Source: Roseateles puraquae (GTDB lineage: Bacteria > Pseudomonadota > Gammaproteobacteria > Burkholderiales > Burkholderiaceae_C). From it: a stretch of 64,000 nt of DNA. Shown here piece after piece: positions 30,150 through 39,142 of the stretch. Below the pieces are notes generated by a model. That model was not told the origin of the DNA and ran no database searches. It saw nothing but the letters and a program-made list of their open reading frames with translations. The stretch spans positions 62,001 through 126,000 of the forward strand of contig NZ_NISI01000002.1 of NCBI RefSeq assembly GCF_002205845.1, in the 5' to 3' direction. The position numbers and the translations under genes were made by a program. Each line of letters opens with the position of its first letter. Within the stretch, counting starts at the first letter, position 1.

Positions 30150-31550
30150 GTGAAGCCCATGCGCCGCCTCGCCCTTGTTGCCGCCGGCCTGGCCGTCGCT
30201 GCAACCACCGCCCACGCCGCGCCCGTGCAGGCCTGGCTGACCACGCCCGACCAGCAGCACCTGCTCGCCCCGAGCCCGGTGACGGCCGCGCCGGCACGCA
30301 GCGATGCCGTCGTGCGCGTCGACCCCGCGCGGCAGCACCAGCGCATGGCGGGCTTCGGCGCGGCCATCACCGAGGCTTCGGCCTGGCTGATGCGCCACGG
30401 CATGACACCCGTGCAGCGCGAGGCGCTGATGAAGGAGCTGTTCACCCGCGAGGGCGGCGGCCTGGGCTTCGACCTCACGCGGCTGACCATCGGCGCGTCG
30501 GATTTTTCGCGCCACCACTACAGCCTGAACGACATGCCCCCGGGCCAGACCGACCCGGCCCTGCGGCACTTCTCGCTGGACCCCGAGCGGGCGGACGTCA
30601 TCCCGGCCGTCAAGCAGGCGCTGGCGCTGAACCCGCAGCTGCAGGTCATGGCCTCGCCCTGGAGCGCCCCGGGCTGGATGAAGACGACCGACAGCCTGGT
30701 GCAGGGCCAGCTCAAGCCAGAGTTCTACGGGGCCTTCGCCCAGTACCTGGTGCGCTATGTGCAGGGCATGGCGGCCGAGGGTGTGCCCATCTTCGCGCTG
30801 ACGCTGCAAAACGAGCCCCACTTCGAGCCCGGCGACTACCCCGGCATGCGCATGACGCCGCGCACCCGCGCCGAGGTGGTGGGGCAACACCTGGGCCCGC
30901 TGCTGAAGGCTCAGGGCCTGAAGACGCAGATCCTGGAGTGGGACCACAACTGGGACGAGCCGTGGAGCCCGCTGTCCATGCTGTCTGACGCAGCCGCGCG
31001 CAAGTTCGTTTCGGGTGTCGCCTGGCATTGCTATGCGGGCGACGTGGCCGCGCAGTCGCAGGTGGCGCAGCACTACCCCGAGCTGGATGTGTGGTTCACC
31101 GAATGCTCCGGCGGCGAATGGAAGCCGCAGTGGGCCGAAACCCTGCCGTGGATCACCCGCAACCTCGTCATCGGCAGCACGCGGCATGGTGCCCGTGGCG
31201 TGCTGATGTGGAACCTCGCACTCGACCCGAAGCACGGGCCGCACCTGGGCGGCTGCAAGGACTGCCGCGGGGTCGTCACCATCGACCCCGCCACCGGCAA
31301 GGTCACGCGCAACATCGAGTACTACGCCTTCGGCCATGCGAGCCGCTTCGTGGTGCCGGGCGCGCGGCGTATCGCCTCCGAGGGCGGTGGCGAGGGGCTG
31401 GACCATGTCGCCTTCCGCAACCCGGACGGCAGCGTGGTGCTGGTCGCCAGCAACTCGGCCGCCTCGCCGCGGCGCTTCACGGTGCAGGCGCCGGGGCGCC
31501 GTTTTGCCTACGAACTGCCGGCCGGCAGTGTGGTGACGTTGCGCTGGTAA
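30150..31550 (+). CDS. Exported glycoside hydrolase family 30
   Basis: A 466-residue GH30 enzyme (glucosylceramidase / endo-beta-1,6-glucanase family). It has a signal peptide ending near TTAHAAPVQA, the family phrase QRMAGFGAAITEASA, acid/base Glu near 222 (LQNEPHF), nucleophile Glu near 318 (WFTECSGGEW), and a C-terminal beta domain. The start is GTG 30150 or ATG 30159, 3-12 bases after the ATPase stop. It is the last gene of the cluster and suggests that beta-1,6-linked or mixed beta-glucans (for example laminarin side chains or fungal wall glucan) are the target (inference). Confidence 0.92.
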   Translation: MKPMRRLALVAAGLAVAATTAHAAPVQAWLTTPDQQHLLAPSPVTAAPARSDAVVRVDPARQHQRMAGFGAAITEASAWLMRHGMTPVQREALMKELFTREGGGLGFDLTRLTIGASDFSRHHYSLNDMPPGQTDPALRHFSLDPERADVIPAVKQALALNPQLQVMASPWSAPGWMKTTDSLVQGQLKPEFYGAFAQYLVRYVQGMAAEGVPIFALTLQNEPHFEPGDYPGMRMTPRTRAEVVGQHLGPLLKAQGLKTQILEWDHNWDEPWSPLSMLSDAAARKFVSGVAWHCYAGDVAAQSQVAQHYPELDVWFTECSGGEWKPQWAETLPWITRNLVIGSTRHGARGVLMWNLALDPKHGPHLGGCKDCRGVVTIDPATGKVTRNIEYYAFGHASRFVVPGARRIASEGGGEGLDHVAFRNPDGSVVLVASNSAASPRRFTVQAPGRRFAYELPAGSVVTLRW

Positions 31551-31663
31551 GGCCCGGCGCGGGGTGATGCGCCCGGGCCGGGCGTGACATCCATCCTGTG
31601 TTCTGACGACGGCCGGGCCCGTACGGGCTCGGCGGCGTAGGCCGTCGTCGCTACGATGGCCCG

Positions 31664-33931
31664 ATGACATGGCTGCTGTTGATCAGCTCCAGCCTGCTGC
31701 TGATGCTTGGCATCACGCTGCTGGTGATGTCACGCCTGGAACCCGGCCACCTGCACATGCGCGACTGGGGCTGGATGCATGTCTTCCTCGCCTTCGGCCT
31801 GGCGTTGGGCGTGGCCCTGGTGCCCTCGGATGCGCAGTCGCTGCAATACCGTCTGCAGGCGCCGATCGCCACCGCGAGCATCATCGCGGCGCTGGCCTGG
31901 CAGCTGGCGGGCGCCAGCCACTACCGGGGCCGGCCCTGGCGCTGGCGGCGCACGGCGCCCCTGTTCATCGCTTTGCTCGGCTTCATCCTGGCGCTGGCCC
32001 TGGTGCAGCTGCGGCTGGCGGTGCTGGCCGCGGCATTGCTGCTCACGGCCGGTGCCTGGCTGGCCGCCTGGTGGCTGTGGCAGGGCGGCGAGCGGCATGA
32101 GCGCTTCGTGGCGCTGTGCTTCCTGGCGCTGGGTGGCGTGCACCTGAGCGGCCCCTTGTTCGACCCCCTCGCGCGCTCGCCCGCCACGCATCTGGCCGGC
32201 ACCTATGTGCAGACCACGCTGGCGCTGGGCCTGCTGCTGCTGTCGGTGCGGCGGGCCCATGGCGAAGCCAAGCGCGTGGGCGAGCGCCTGCAGCAGCTCT
32301 ACGAGCAGTCCATGCAAGGCTTGGTGGTGGTGCGCGCGGACGGCCAGGTGGCCTATGCCAATCCGGCCGCGCTGGCGATGTTCGGTGTCGACCAGGGGGC
32401 GGCCGTCGGCAGCATCGATCACCTCATCGGCGAGCAGCGCTTGGCGGAAGCCCGTCAGCGCTTCGACCGGCTGCTGCAGGCACGCGAGGGTCATCTCGCC
32501 TGGGAGGGCGAGCGCTTCCGGCAGGACGGGCGCGCGCTCTACCTGCGCGGCACCACCAGCTATCTCGAGTGGGAAGGCGAGCCGGCCCTCTTGGTGCTGA
32601 TGCTGGACGACACCGAGCGCCAGCGCGCCACGGCGGCCCTGCGACGCCAGGCGCTGCATGACGAACTGACCGACCTGCCCAATCGCCATGCCGCGCTCGA
32701 CCGCCTGGGCGCGCTGACCCAGCCCGGCGCCCCGGGCTTTGCGCTGCTGTCGGCGGATGTCGACCGGTTCCAGCTCGTCAACGAAAGCCTGGGCCACGAG
32801 ACGGGTGACGCGCTGCTGCAGGCCATCGCCGCGCGCCTGCGCGAGAAGCTGGGTCCGGGCGGGCTGGTGGCCCGCCTGGGTGAAGACCAGTTCCTGCTGG
32901 TGCAGCCGGGCGTGGAAGATGACGACGCGGCGCACCTCACCGGCCAGCGGCTGCTGGCGCTCATGAACCCGCCGTTTCACATTGGCCACCGGGCGCTGCA
33001 CGTGCATGTGTCGGTGGGCCTGGCGCGCTTCCCGCTGCACGGCGGCGACGGGGCGGCCCTGCTGCGCGCGGCCGACATCGCCATGCACCAGGCCAAGGCC
33101 CTGGCGGGCGCGGCCGTGGTGGTCTACCAGCCGGGCATGGCCACCGCCGCGCGCGGGCTGCTGGACATCGAGCAGGCCCTGGCCTGGGCCATCGAGCAGC
33201 AGGAGTTCCAGCTCGACTATCAGCCCAAGTACACGGCCGGCACCCGGCAGCTCGCGGGCTTCGAGGCGCTGGTGCGATGGCAACGCCCGGGTCGGGGCCG
33301 CGTCAGCCCGGCCGACTTCATCCCGGCGGCCGAGCGCACCGGCCAGATCGTGCCGCTGGGCGCGCTCATCCTGCGCCAGGCCGCGCAGCAGTTGCGCACC
33401 TGGCAGCAGCAAGGCCTGGCCCTGCTGCCGGTGGCGGTCAATGTGTCACCTCTGCAGTTCGAGGATGCAGGCTTTGCGGACTGGCTGCTCAACCTGGTGC
33501 TGGCGCATGGCGTGTCGCCCGCGCTGCTGGAGGTGGAGATCACCGAGACCGCGGCCATGACTCACATGGACCGCGTGCTGCCCCAGCTCGCCCGGCTGCG
33601 CGATGCGGGTGTGGGCGTGGCCTTCGACGACTTCGGCACCGGCCAGAGCTCGCTGACCCTGCTGCGCCGCCTGCCCATCACCACGCTCAAGCTCGACCGC
33701 AGCATGGTGGACCCGCTGCCCGAGCCCTCGGCCGGCGCGGTGGTGCATGCCGCCTGCGTGCTGGCCGGCTCGCTGGGGCTGGCCATCGTGGCGGAGGGCG
33801 TCGAGCGCGAGGAGCAGGCGGCCGAGGTCGAGCGACTGGGCTGCACGCATCTGCAGGGCTGGCTGCTGTCGCGGCCGCTGGCGCCCGAGGCGGCGGCGGC
33901 GCTGCTGGCCTCGGGGTCAGCGGGCCATTGA
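31664..33931 (+). CDS. PAS-GGDEF-EAL membrane protein, probable c-di-GMP phosphodiesterase
   Basis: A 755-residue protein. The first ~190 residues form about six membrane helices. A PAS domain follows (about 215-330), then a GGDEF domain whose signature is degenerate (ARLGEDQF in place of RxGGDEF), then an EAL domain from about 510 with intact FEALVRWQ and the DDFGTGQSSL loop. The GGDEF half is probably catalytically inactive but may bind GTP. The EAL half should degrade cyclic di-GMP. It stands alone on the plus strand. Its stop lies 15 bases inside the 3' end of the convergent psd gene. Confidence 0.92.
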   Translation: MTWLLLISSSLLLMLGITLLVMSRLEPGHLHMRDWGWMHVFLAFGLALGVALVPSDAQSLQYRLQAPIATASIIAALAWQLAGASHYRGRPWRWRRTAPLFIALLGFILALALVQLRLAVLAAALLLTAGAWLAAWWLWQGGERHERFVALCFLALGGVHLSGPLFDPLARSPATHLAGTYVQTTLALGLLLLSVRRAHGEAKRVGERLQQLYEQSMQGLVVVRADGQVAYANPAALAMFGVDQGAAVGSIDHLIGEQRLAEARQRFDRLLQAREGHLAWEGERFRQDGRALYLRGTTSYLEWEGEPALLVLMLDDTERQRATAALRRQALHDELTDLPNRHAALDRLGALTQPGAPGFALLSADVDRFQLVNESLGHETGDALLQAIAARLREKLGPGGLVARLGEDQFLLVQPGVEDDDAAHLTGQRLLALMNPPFHIGHRALHVHVSVGLARFPLHGGDGAALLRAADIAMHQAKALAGAAVVVYQPGMATAARGLLDIEQALAWAIEQQEFQLDYQPKYTAGTRQLAGFEALVRWQRPGRGRVSPADFIPAAERTGQIVPLGALILRQAAQQLRTWQQQGLALLPVAVNVSPLQFEDAGFADWLLNLVLAHGVSPALLEVEITETAAMTHMDRVLPQLARLRDAGVGVAFDDFGTGQSSLTLLRRLPITTLKLDRSMVDPLPEPSAGAVVHAACVLAGSLGLAIVAEGVEREEQAAEVERLGCTHLQGWLLSRPLAPEAAAALLASGSAGH

Positions 33932-34753
33932 TTCGCCCATGCGGATGCTGCCGCCCGGCTGCCAGGCCGGGTTGAACTGCAGGCCGCTCTTCTCGAACAG
34001 CATGACGACCGTGGAGCCGAGCAGGAAGCGGCCCATCTCGTCGCCCTGCGCGAGCGTGACCTGACCGGGCGCGTAGTCCCAGGCCTTCACGGCGCCGCCG
34101 CGCTTGATCTGGCCATGCCAGACCGTGGCCATGCTGCCCACGATGGTGGCACCCACCAGCACCAGCACCCAGCGGCCCAGGGTGTCGTCGTCGAAGACGC
34201 AAACGACGCGCTCATTGCGCGCGAACAGGCCCGGCACGCCGCGCGCGGTGGTGGGGTTCACCGAGAACAGCTCGCCCGGCACATGCACCATGCGCACCAG
34301 GCGGCCGGCGGCGGGCATGTGGATGCGGTGGTAGTCGCGCGGGCTCAGGTAGAGGTTGGCGAACAGGCCGTCCTGGAAGCGCGCAGCCAGTTCCGCATCG
34401 CCGCCCACCAGTGCGGTGGTCGTGAAGGTTTGCCCCTTGGCCTGGTAGACCTGGTCACCCTGGATGCGGCCGACCTGGCTGATGGCGCCGTCCACCGGGC
34501 AGATCAGAGGCGCCTGCGCCAGCGGGCGAGCGCCGGGCTTCAGCGCCCGGGTGAAGAAGTCGTTGAAGGTTGCGTAAGCGCCGATGTCCGGCTCGGCCGC
34601 CTCGGCCATGTCGACGCCATAGCGGGCCACGAAGCGGCGGATGGTGGAAGTCGTCAGGCTGCCCATGGGTTTGGCGGCGTAATGCCCGGCCAGGCGCGTG
34701 AGCGCCAGCTTGGGCATCAGGTATTGGGGCAGAACTTTGAGGCGGTCGGACAT
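33917..34753 (-). CDS. psd: Phosphatidylserine decarboxylase
   Basis: Makes phosphatidylethanolamine from phosphatidylserine at the inner membrane. It is 278 residues long with the self-cleavage motif LGST (Gly246-Ser247), which yields the pyruvoyl group. The PS decarboxylase phrases FNDFFTRALKPGARP and DYHRIHMP are present. The ATG at 34753 (MSDRLKVLPQYLMPK) gives the family's usual start. A palindromic repeat copy lies 52-127 bases upstream in the divergent region with trhO. Confidence 0.95.
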   Translation of the reverse strand: MSDRLKVLPQYLMPKLALTRLAGHYAAKPMGSLTTSTIRRFVARYGVDMAEAAEPDIGAYATFNDFFTRALKPGARPLAQAPLICPVDGAISQVGRIQGDQVYQAKGQTFTTTALVGGDAELAARFQDGLFANLYLSPRDYHRIHMPAAGRLVRMVHVPGELFSVNPTTARGVPGLFARNERVVCVFDDDTLGRWVLVLVGATIVGSMATVWHGQIKRGGAVKAWDYAPGQVTLAQGDEMGRFLLGSTVVMLFEKSGLQFNPAWQPGGSIRMGESMAR

Positions 34754-34804
34754 GTTCGAGTTCCAGCATTTCGGCCGAAGGAGCGCCTGACCCGGGTCGC
34801 AGGG

Positions 34805-34880
34805 AACAAAGCCACAGAGGCACAGAGACACAGAGAAAAGGCGTGACTTCTCTGTGTCTCTGTGCCTCTGTGGCTGTGTT
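34805..34880. repeat. Palindromic intergenic repeat, copy 3
   Basis: This is the best-conserved copy. Arms 34805-34836 and 34849-34880 match at 31 of 32 positions with a 12-base loop. It lies in the 192-base divergent region between psd and trhO. Translating across it gives repeated CLCASV/CLCGFV-like residues, which explains spurious ORFs here. Confidence 0.9.
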
Positions 34881-34945
34881 GGAGAGCCCTTGCAGAAGCC
34901 GGTTGGCGCGATGGCAGCCAGTGTACGGGCCGACAATTCGCGTCC

Positions 34946-35743
34946 ATGGCCCTGCTGCACAGCTCCTTCTACCGTTTTACCCCGATGGCGGACCCGACCG
35001 CCTTTGCCGACTGGCTGCGTGCCCGTGGTGCGGCGCTGTCGCTCGGCGGCGTGGTGCTGGTGGCCGAAGAGGGCCTGAGCGCGGCCATCGCCGGGGAGGC
35101 CGCCGATGTGCTGGCGATGGAGGCCGAACTGCAGGCGCTCCCCGGGCTGGCCGGCCTGCCCGTCAAGCACAACCGCTGCGAGCGCCGGCCGTTCAGCCGC
35201 TTCAAGGTCTCGGTCAAGCGCGAGATCGTCGCCTTTGGCGTGCCCGGCGTGTCGGGCATGCAGGCCGGCACCCACGTCAGCCCTCAGCGCTGGCGCGAGC
35301 TGCTCGACGACCCCGACACCGTGGTGATCGACAACCGCAACAGCTTCGAGTTCAAGCTCGGCCGCTTTCGCGGCGCCATCGACCCCGGCGTGGCCCACTT
35401 CCGCGACTTCCCGGCCTATGTCGAGGCCCACCGCGCCGAATGGCAGGGCAAGACGGTGGCCATGTACTGCACCGGCGGCATCCGCTGTGAGAAGACGGCG
35501 GCCTGGATGCAGGCCCAGGGCCTGAAGGTGGCCCAGCTCGACGGCGGCATCCTGAACTACCTCGCCACCTTCGACGACGCCGCAGCCGATTGGCAGGGCG
35601 AGTGCTACGTCTTCGACAAGCGCATCGCCATCGACGCCGCCGCCCGCGAGACCGGCACCACCGCCGAGCAGGTCTTCACCGACCCGGCAGACGCCTGGCG
35701 GCTGGCGCGGGCGAAGCGGCTGGACCCGGCGGCGGATGATTGA
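34946..35743 (+). CDS. trhO: Rhodanese-domain tRNA uridine hydroxylase (TrhO family)
   Basis: A 265-residue protein. The N-terminal acylphosphatase-like part is followed by a rhodanese domain with the conserved loop YCTGGIRCEK holding the catalytic Cys. The family hydroxylates U34 of certain tRNAs during 5-oxyacetyl/methoxy uridine synthesis. The phrases HNRCERRPFSRFKV and GTHVSPQRW are typical. The start ATG 34946 follows the palindromic repeat; the upstream extension is encoded by the repeat and is rejected. Confidence 0.9.
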   Translation: MALLHSSFYRFTPMADPTAFADWLRARGAALSLGGVVLVAEEGLSAAIAGEAADVLAMEAELQALPGLAGLPVKHNRCERRPFSRFKVSVKREIVAFGVPGVSGMQAGTHVSPQRWRELLDDPDTVVIDNRNSFEFKLGRFRGAIDPGVAHFRDFPAYVEAHRAEWQGKTVAMYCTGGIRCEKTAAWMQAQGLKVAQLDGGILNYLATFDDAAADWQGECYVFDKRIAIDAAARETGTTAEQVFTDPADAWRLARAKRLDPAADD

Positions 35744-35851
35744 AGCCCCGAGCCGGAGCAAACCTTCCGCCCCTGCAGCGGCAACCTGGCGCCGCAAACC
35801 CCGACAATCCTCTCCGCGCGCCGCTTGCGCGCACTGCCCACCAGCCCTTCG

Positions 35852-37153
35852 ATGTCTCACCTGATCGTCCACGGCGGCACGCCCCTCTCGGGCCGCATCA
35901 TTCCCTCGGCGAACAAGAACGCCGTCCTCCCCATCCTCTGCGCCACGCTGCTGACCAAGCAGCCGGTGCGTCTGCGCGGTGTGCCCGAGATCACCGACGT
36001 GAAGAAGATCGTCGAGGTCTTCCGCAAGCTCGGCTCCAAGGTGGAGCTCGATTTCAAGACCGGCATCCTCGACGTGCACCACGCCGACACGCATTTCGAC
36101 CCCAACGTCGACCGCCTGCCGGAAGAGATGCGCTCGTCCATCATGCTGGTGCCCGGGCTGATGGCCCGCTTCGGTGCGGCCCGCATTGAGGACGACGTCA
36201 AGGGCTGCACGCTGGGCGCTCGCGAGATCGACCCGCACGTGGAGGTGTTCGAGCGCTTCGGCGCCCAGGTGGAGCGCCTGCCGGACGGCCTCATCCTGCG
36301 CGTGCACCGGCCGCTGACGGCCAACGCCCACTGGACGGACTACGCCTCGGTCACCACCACCGAGAACTTCGTGCTGTGCGCCGCCCTGGCCGATGGCGTC
36401 TCCACGCTCACCAACGCCGCCAGCGAGCCGCATGTGCAGGAGTTCTGCAACTTCATGTCGCTGCTGGGCGCCAAGATCGAGGGCCATGGCACCTCCAAGC
36501 TCAAGATCACCGGCGTGCAGGACCTCGGCGGGGCCGACTACACCTTCACCGAAGACTTCCACGAGATCGTGACCTTCCTCGCCTTGGGTGCCATCACCGG
36601 GGGCAATGTGCAGGTCAAGAACGGCGCGCCGGAGATGTTCCCGCTGCTGGATCGCACCTTTGCCAAGTTCGGCGTGCAGATCGTGCACGAAGACGGCTGG
36701 AGCCGCTGCGTGGTGGACGGCCCGCTGAAGGTGAAGGAGCCCTTCACCCGCAACATCCTGCAGAAGGTCGAGGCCGCGCCCTGGCCCTATGTGCCGGTGG
36801 ACCTGCTGCCCATCTTCGTGGCGCTGGGGGTCAAGGCCGAGGGCAGCGTGATGTTCTGGAACAAGGTGTACGACGGCGCCATGGGCTGGACGAGCGAGCT
36901 GGCCAAGTTCGGCGCGCATGCCTTCCTGAGCGACCCGCACCGCATGATCACCTTCGGCGGCAAGCCGCTGAGCCCGGCCGAGGTCGAGAGCCCCTACATC
37001 ATCCGCGTGGCCATCGCGCTGCTGATGGTGGCCGCGAGCATCCCGGGCAAGAGCGTGATCAAGAACGCGACGCCCATCCGCCGCGCGCACCCGAACTTCG
37101 TGGAGCACATCGGCGAGCTGGGCGCGCGCATGGAGTGGGTCGAAGGCGATTGA
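35852..37153 (+). CDS. Divergent MurA-family enolpyruvyl transferase
   Basis: A 433-residue protein of the UDP-GlcNAc 1-carboxyvinyltransferase fold. It keeps the Lys-Asn pair near the N-terminus (SANKNAVLPIL), the active-site Cys (KGCTLGAREID) and the catalytic Asp region (YVPVDLLPIF). Differences from canonical MurA include YIIR where DLRA is expected and RRAHPNF in place of the RGYE loop. It is not next to hisG or other genes that usually accompany murA in Burkholderiales. It may be a second, specialised MurA paralogue rather than the housekeeping copy (inference). The start ATG 35852 begins MSHLIVHGG. Confidence 0.85.
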   Translation: MSHLIVHGGTPLSGRIIPSANKNAVLPILCATLLTKQPVRLRGVPEITDVKKIVEVFRKLGSKVELDFKTGILDVHHADTHFDPNVDRLPEEMRSSIMLVPGLMARFGAARIEDDVKGCTLGAREIDPHVEVFERFGAQVERLPDGLILRVHRPLTANAHWTDYASVTTTENFVLCAALADGVSTLTNAASEPHVQEFCNFMSLLGAKIEGHGTSKLKITGVQDLGGADYTFTEDFHEIVTFLALGAITGGNVQVKNGAPEMFPLLDRTFAKFGVQIVHEDGWSRCVVDGPLKVKEPFTRNILQKVEAAPWPYVPVDLLPIFVALGVKAEGSVMFWNKVYDGAMGWTSELAKFGAHAFLSDPHRMITFGGKPLSPAEVESPYIIRVAIALLMVAASIPGKSVIKNATPIRRAHPNFVEHIGELGARMEWVEGD

Positions 37154-37253
37154 GATGGAGCCCGTCGTCCAACCTCGCGGCGCTGGACGTGCGCGAGTCT
37201 GGCCGGTCTTGCCGACCGCGCCGCGGCTCGCGCCGCAGGCACATCACCAGACC

Positions 37254-37283
37254 GGGCCGGCTTCGGAGCGGCCCGGCGCTCGG
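37254..37283 (+). repeat. GC-rich intergenic repeat, copy A
   Basis: GGCCGGCTTCGGAGCGGCCC and the following GGCGCTCGG closely match 41431-41458 and, in part, 61049-61070. It lies in the 151-base gap between the MurA-family gene and the next gene. The high GC content makes short chance matches possible. Confidence 0.4.
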
Positions 37284-37304
37284 CCCGAAGACCAGGGGCG
37301 CTGA

Positions 37305-38222
37305 GTGAGCCTGCGTGTGTTCGTAGCTGCATTGACGGCAGCCTTCGCTACGTTTGCAGCTGCTGCTCCGGCGCCGGCGTCGCTGGGCACCATCCGCTGG
37401 GTGGTGCAGGACGTGCCGCCTCATTTCACCTTTGCGCAAGGCCACGCGCCGCGCAGCGTGGCGGAGCTGGGGCGGGGCGAGGTGGACGGCTTCATGCGGG
37501 TGCTGATCGCGCGCATGCCGGGCTGGCAGCATGAGTTCGTCGAGGCCAGCACCGCGCGCTACGAGGCTGAGAGCCGGCGCGGCCGGACGCTGTGCTCCAC
37601 GCTGCATGTGCGCACCCCGGAGCGGCTGCAGTGGGCGTGGTTCTCGCACCTGTACCCGCCGCTGGTATCGCGAGAGATCCATGTGGTCGTGCGGCGCGAG
37701 CTGCTGGACCGGCTGGCGCCGGCGCGGCCGGAGGATGGCCGCTTGCAGTTGGCCGAGTTGCTCAAGCGCCCGGAGCTGCGCCTGATCGTTGCGCGCGACC
37801 GGGCCTTCGGCGCGCAGATCGACAACCTGCTGGCCCAGCACACCGTCGCGCGCATCCCGGTCGGCACCAAGCTGGGCTCGCAAGTGCTGGACATGCTGCG
37901 TGCCGGCCGCATGGACTACACGCTCGAGTACCCCACGGTGCTGCATGAATACCTGGCCCGCCAGAGTGACCCCGGGGCCCTGGTGGCCCTGCCCATGGCC
38001 GAGGGTCTGAGCACGCTGCTGGCCACGGTGTCGTGCAGCCGCACGCCGGAGGGCCGGCGCGCCATCGAGGCGATCGACGCGGCGGTGCGCGACCTGGCCC
38101 GCGACCCTCGGCGCGAGGCCTGGGTGCGTGAATGGCGGGGTGACCGCTCCACGCCCCAGGACCTGCGTCGCCTCAATGCCTACATGGACGAGCGCGCCCG
38201 GGGCGGGCCGCGCATCGAGTAG
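37305..38222 (+). CDS. Periplasmic binding-like protein of TIGR02285 type
   Basis: A 305-residue protein with a GTG start, a signal peptide (VFVAALTAAFATFAAAAPAPA) and a bilobed solute-binding-like body. I recognise resemblance to the TIGR02285 family (IRWVVQDVPPHFTF near the N-terminus). Members are periplasmic and often lie near c-di-GMP genes, but no ligand is known to me. No transporter is adjacent. The next gene starts 2 bases after its stop, so it is cotranscribed with the pseudouridine synthase and diguanylate cyclase. Confidence 0.75.
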   Translation: MSLRVFVAALTAAFATFAAAAPAPASLGTIRWVVQDVPPHFTFAQGHAPRSVAELGRGEVDGFMRVLIARMPGWQHEFVEASTARYEAESRRGRTLCSTLHVRTPERLQWAWFSHLYPPLVSREIHVVVRRELLDRLAPARPEDGRLQLAELLKRPELRLIVARDRAFGAQIDNLLAQHTVARIPVGTKLGSQVLDMLRAGRMDYTLEYPTVLHEYLARQSDPGALVALPMAEGLSTLLATVSCSRTPEGRRAIEAIDAAVRDLARDPRREAWVREWRGDRSTPQDLRRLNAYMDERARGGPRIE

Positions 38223-38224
38223 CC

Positions 38225-39142
38225 GTGGCCCGCCCGCCCAAGCCTGCGTTGCCGCTGCGCCAGGGCGTGGCTGCCAGCGCGGTGTTCTGCCCGCCGGGCG
38301 CGTGGCCGACGACCACGGCCTTCCTGAACGAGCGGCTGCCGCGGGTCGACGACTGGGCCGAGCGCGTGGCCCGTGGCGATGTCGTCGACGACGAGGGCCG
38401 CGCCGTGCCCGATGCGCCCTACCGTGGCAACCGGCGCCTGTATTACTGGCGCCATCTCGACACCGAACCCGAGGTGCCGTTCGAGGCACGCATCGTCTTC
38501 CAGGACGAGCACCTGCTGGTGGCTGACAAGCCGCACTTCCTGCCGGTCACCCCCAGCGGCCTGTACGCGCGCCAGACGCTGATGGCCCGCCTGCGCGACG
38601 CCACCGGCCTGGTCGACCTGAACCCCGTGCATCGGCTCGACCGCGAGACCGCCGGGCTCGTGGTCTTCAACCTCCGGCGCGAGGCCCGTGACGCCTACCA
38701 CCGGCTCTTTCGGGACCGTGCGGTCGAGAAGGTCTACGAGGCCATCGCGCCGTTGGGCGCCGGCCCGTGGCCGCGCACCGTGCGCCACCGCCTGGCCGAG
38801 CCGCCGGGCGAGAACTTCATGCAGATGCAGGTGGTGGCGGGCGAGCCCAATGCCGAGACCTGGATCGACCTGGTCGAGCCCTTGCACGGTCCGCATGAGG
38901 GCCTGGCGCGCTACGAGCTGCGCCCGCGCACAGGCCTGCGCCACCAGCTGCGCGTGCAGATGAACGCGCTGGGCCTGCCGCTGCTGGGCGACCGCATCTA
39001 CCCGGTGTTGCAGCCGCATGAAAACCCGCCGTCCTTCGAGGCGCCGTTGCAGCTCGTGGCGCGCGCGCTGTCGTTCACCGACCCCATCACCGGACAGGCG
39101 CGTCATTTCGAGCGCGCAGCGCTCACAATCGCGCACCGATGA
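38225..39142 (+). CDS. RluA-family 23S rRNA/tRNA pseudouridine synthase
   Basis: A 305-residue enzyme that isomerises uridine to pseudouridine in RNA. The catalytic Asp is in HRLDRETAG, with LVADKPHFLPVTPSG before it and GLRHQLRVQMNALG after it. The start is GTG 38225, 2 bases after the previous stop. Its stop overlaps the ATG of the diguanylate cyclase (ATGA). Specificity among RluA-type enzymes cannot be assigned from motifs alone. Confidence 0.9.
   Translation: MARPPKPALPLRQGVAASAVFCPPGAWPTTTAFLNERLPRVDDWAERVARGDVVDDEGRAVPDAPYRGNRRLYYWRHLDTEPEVPFEARIVFQDEHLLVADKPHFLPVTPSGLYARQTLMARLRDATGLVDLNPVHRLDRETAGLVVFNLRREARDAYHRLFRDRAVEKVYEAIAPLGAGPWPRTVRHRLAEPPGENFMQMQVVAGEPNAETWIDLVEPLHGPHEGLARYELRPRTGLRHQLRVQMNALGLPLLGDRIYPVLQPHENPPSFEAPLQLVARALSFTDPITGQARHFERAALTIAHR

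Noticed and set aside
29037-31670. Minus-strand open frame antisense to the ABC ATPase and GH30 genes
   Set aside because: Composition is His/Gln/Arg-rich and the two genes on the plus strand are clear.
34803-34945. ORF starts with CLCASV/CLCGFV-type residues
   Set aside because: These are translations of the palindromic repeat, seen at all three copies. Later starts were used.
33917-37108. Minus-strand open frame of 1063 codons extending psd upstream
   Set aside because: Only the last 278 residues are psd. The extension crosses trhO, a palindromic repeat and the MurA-family gene.
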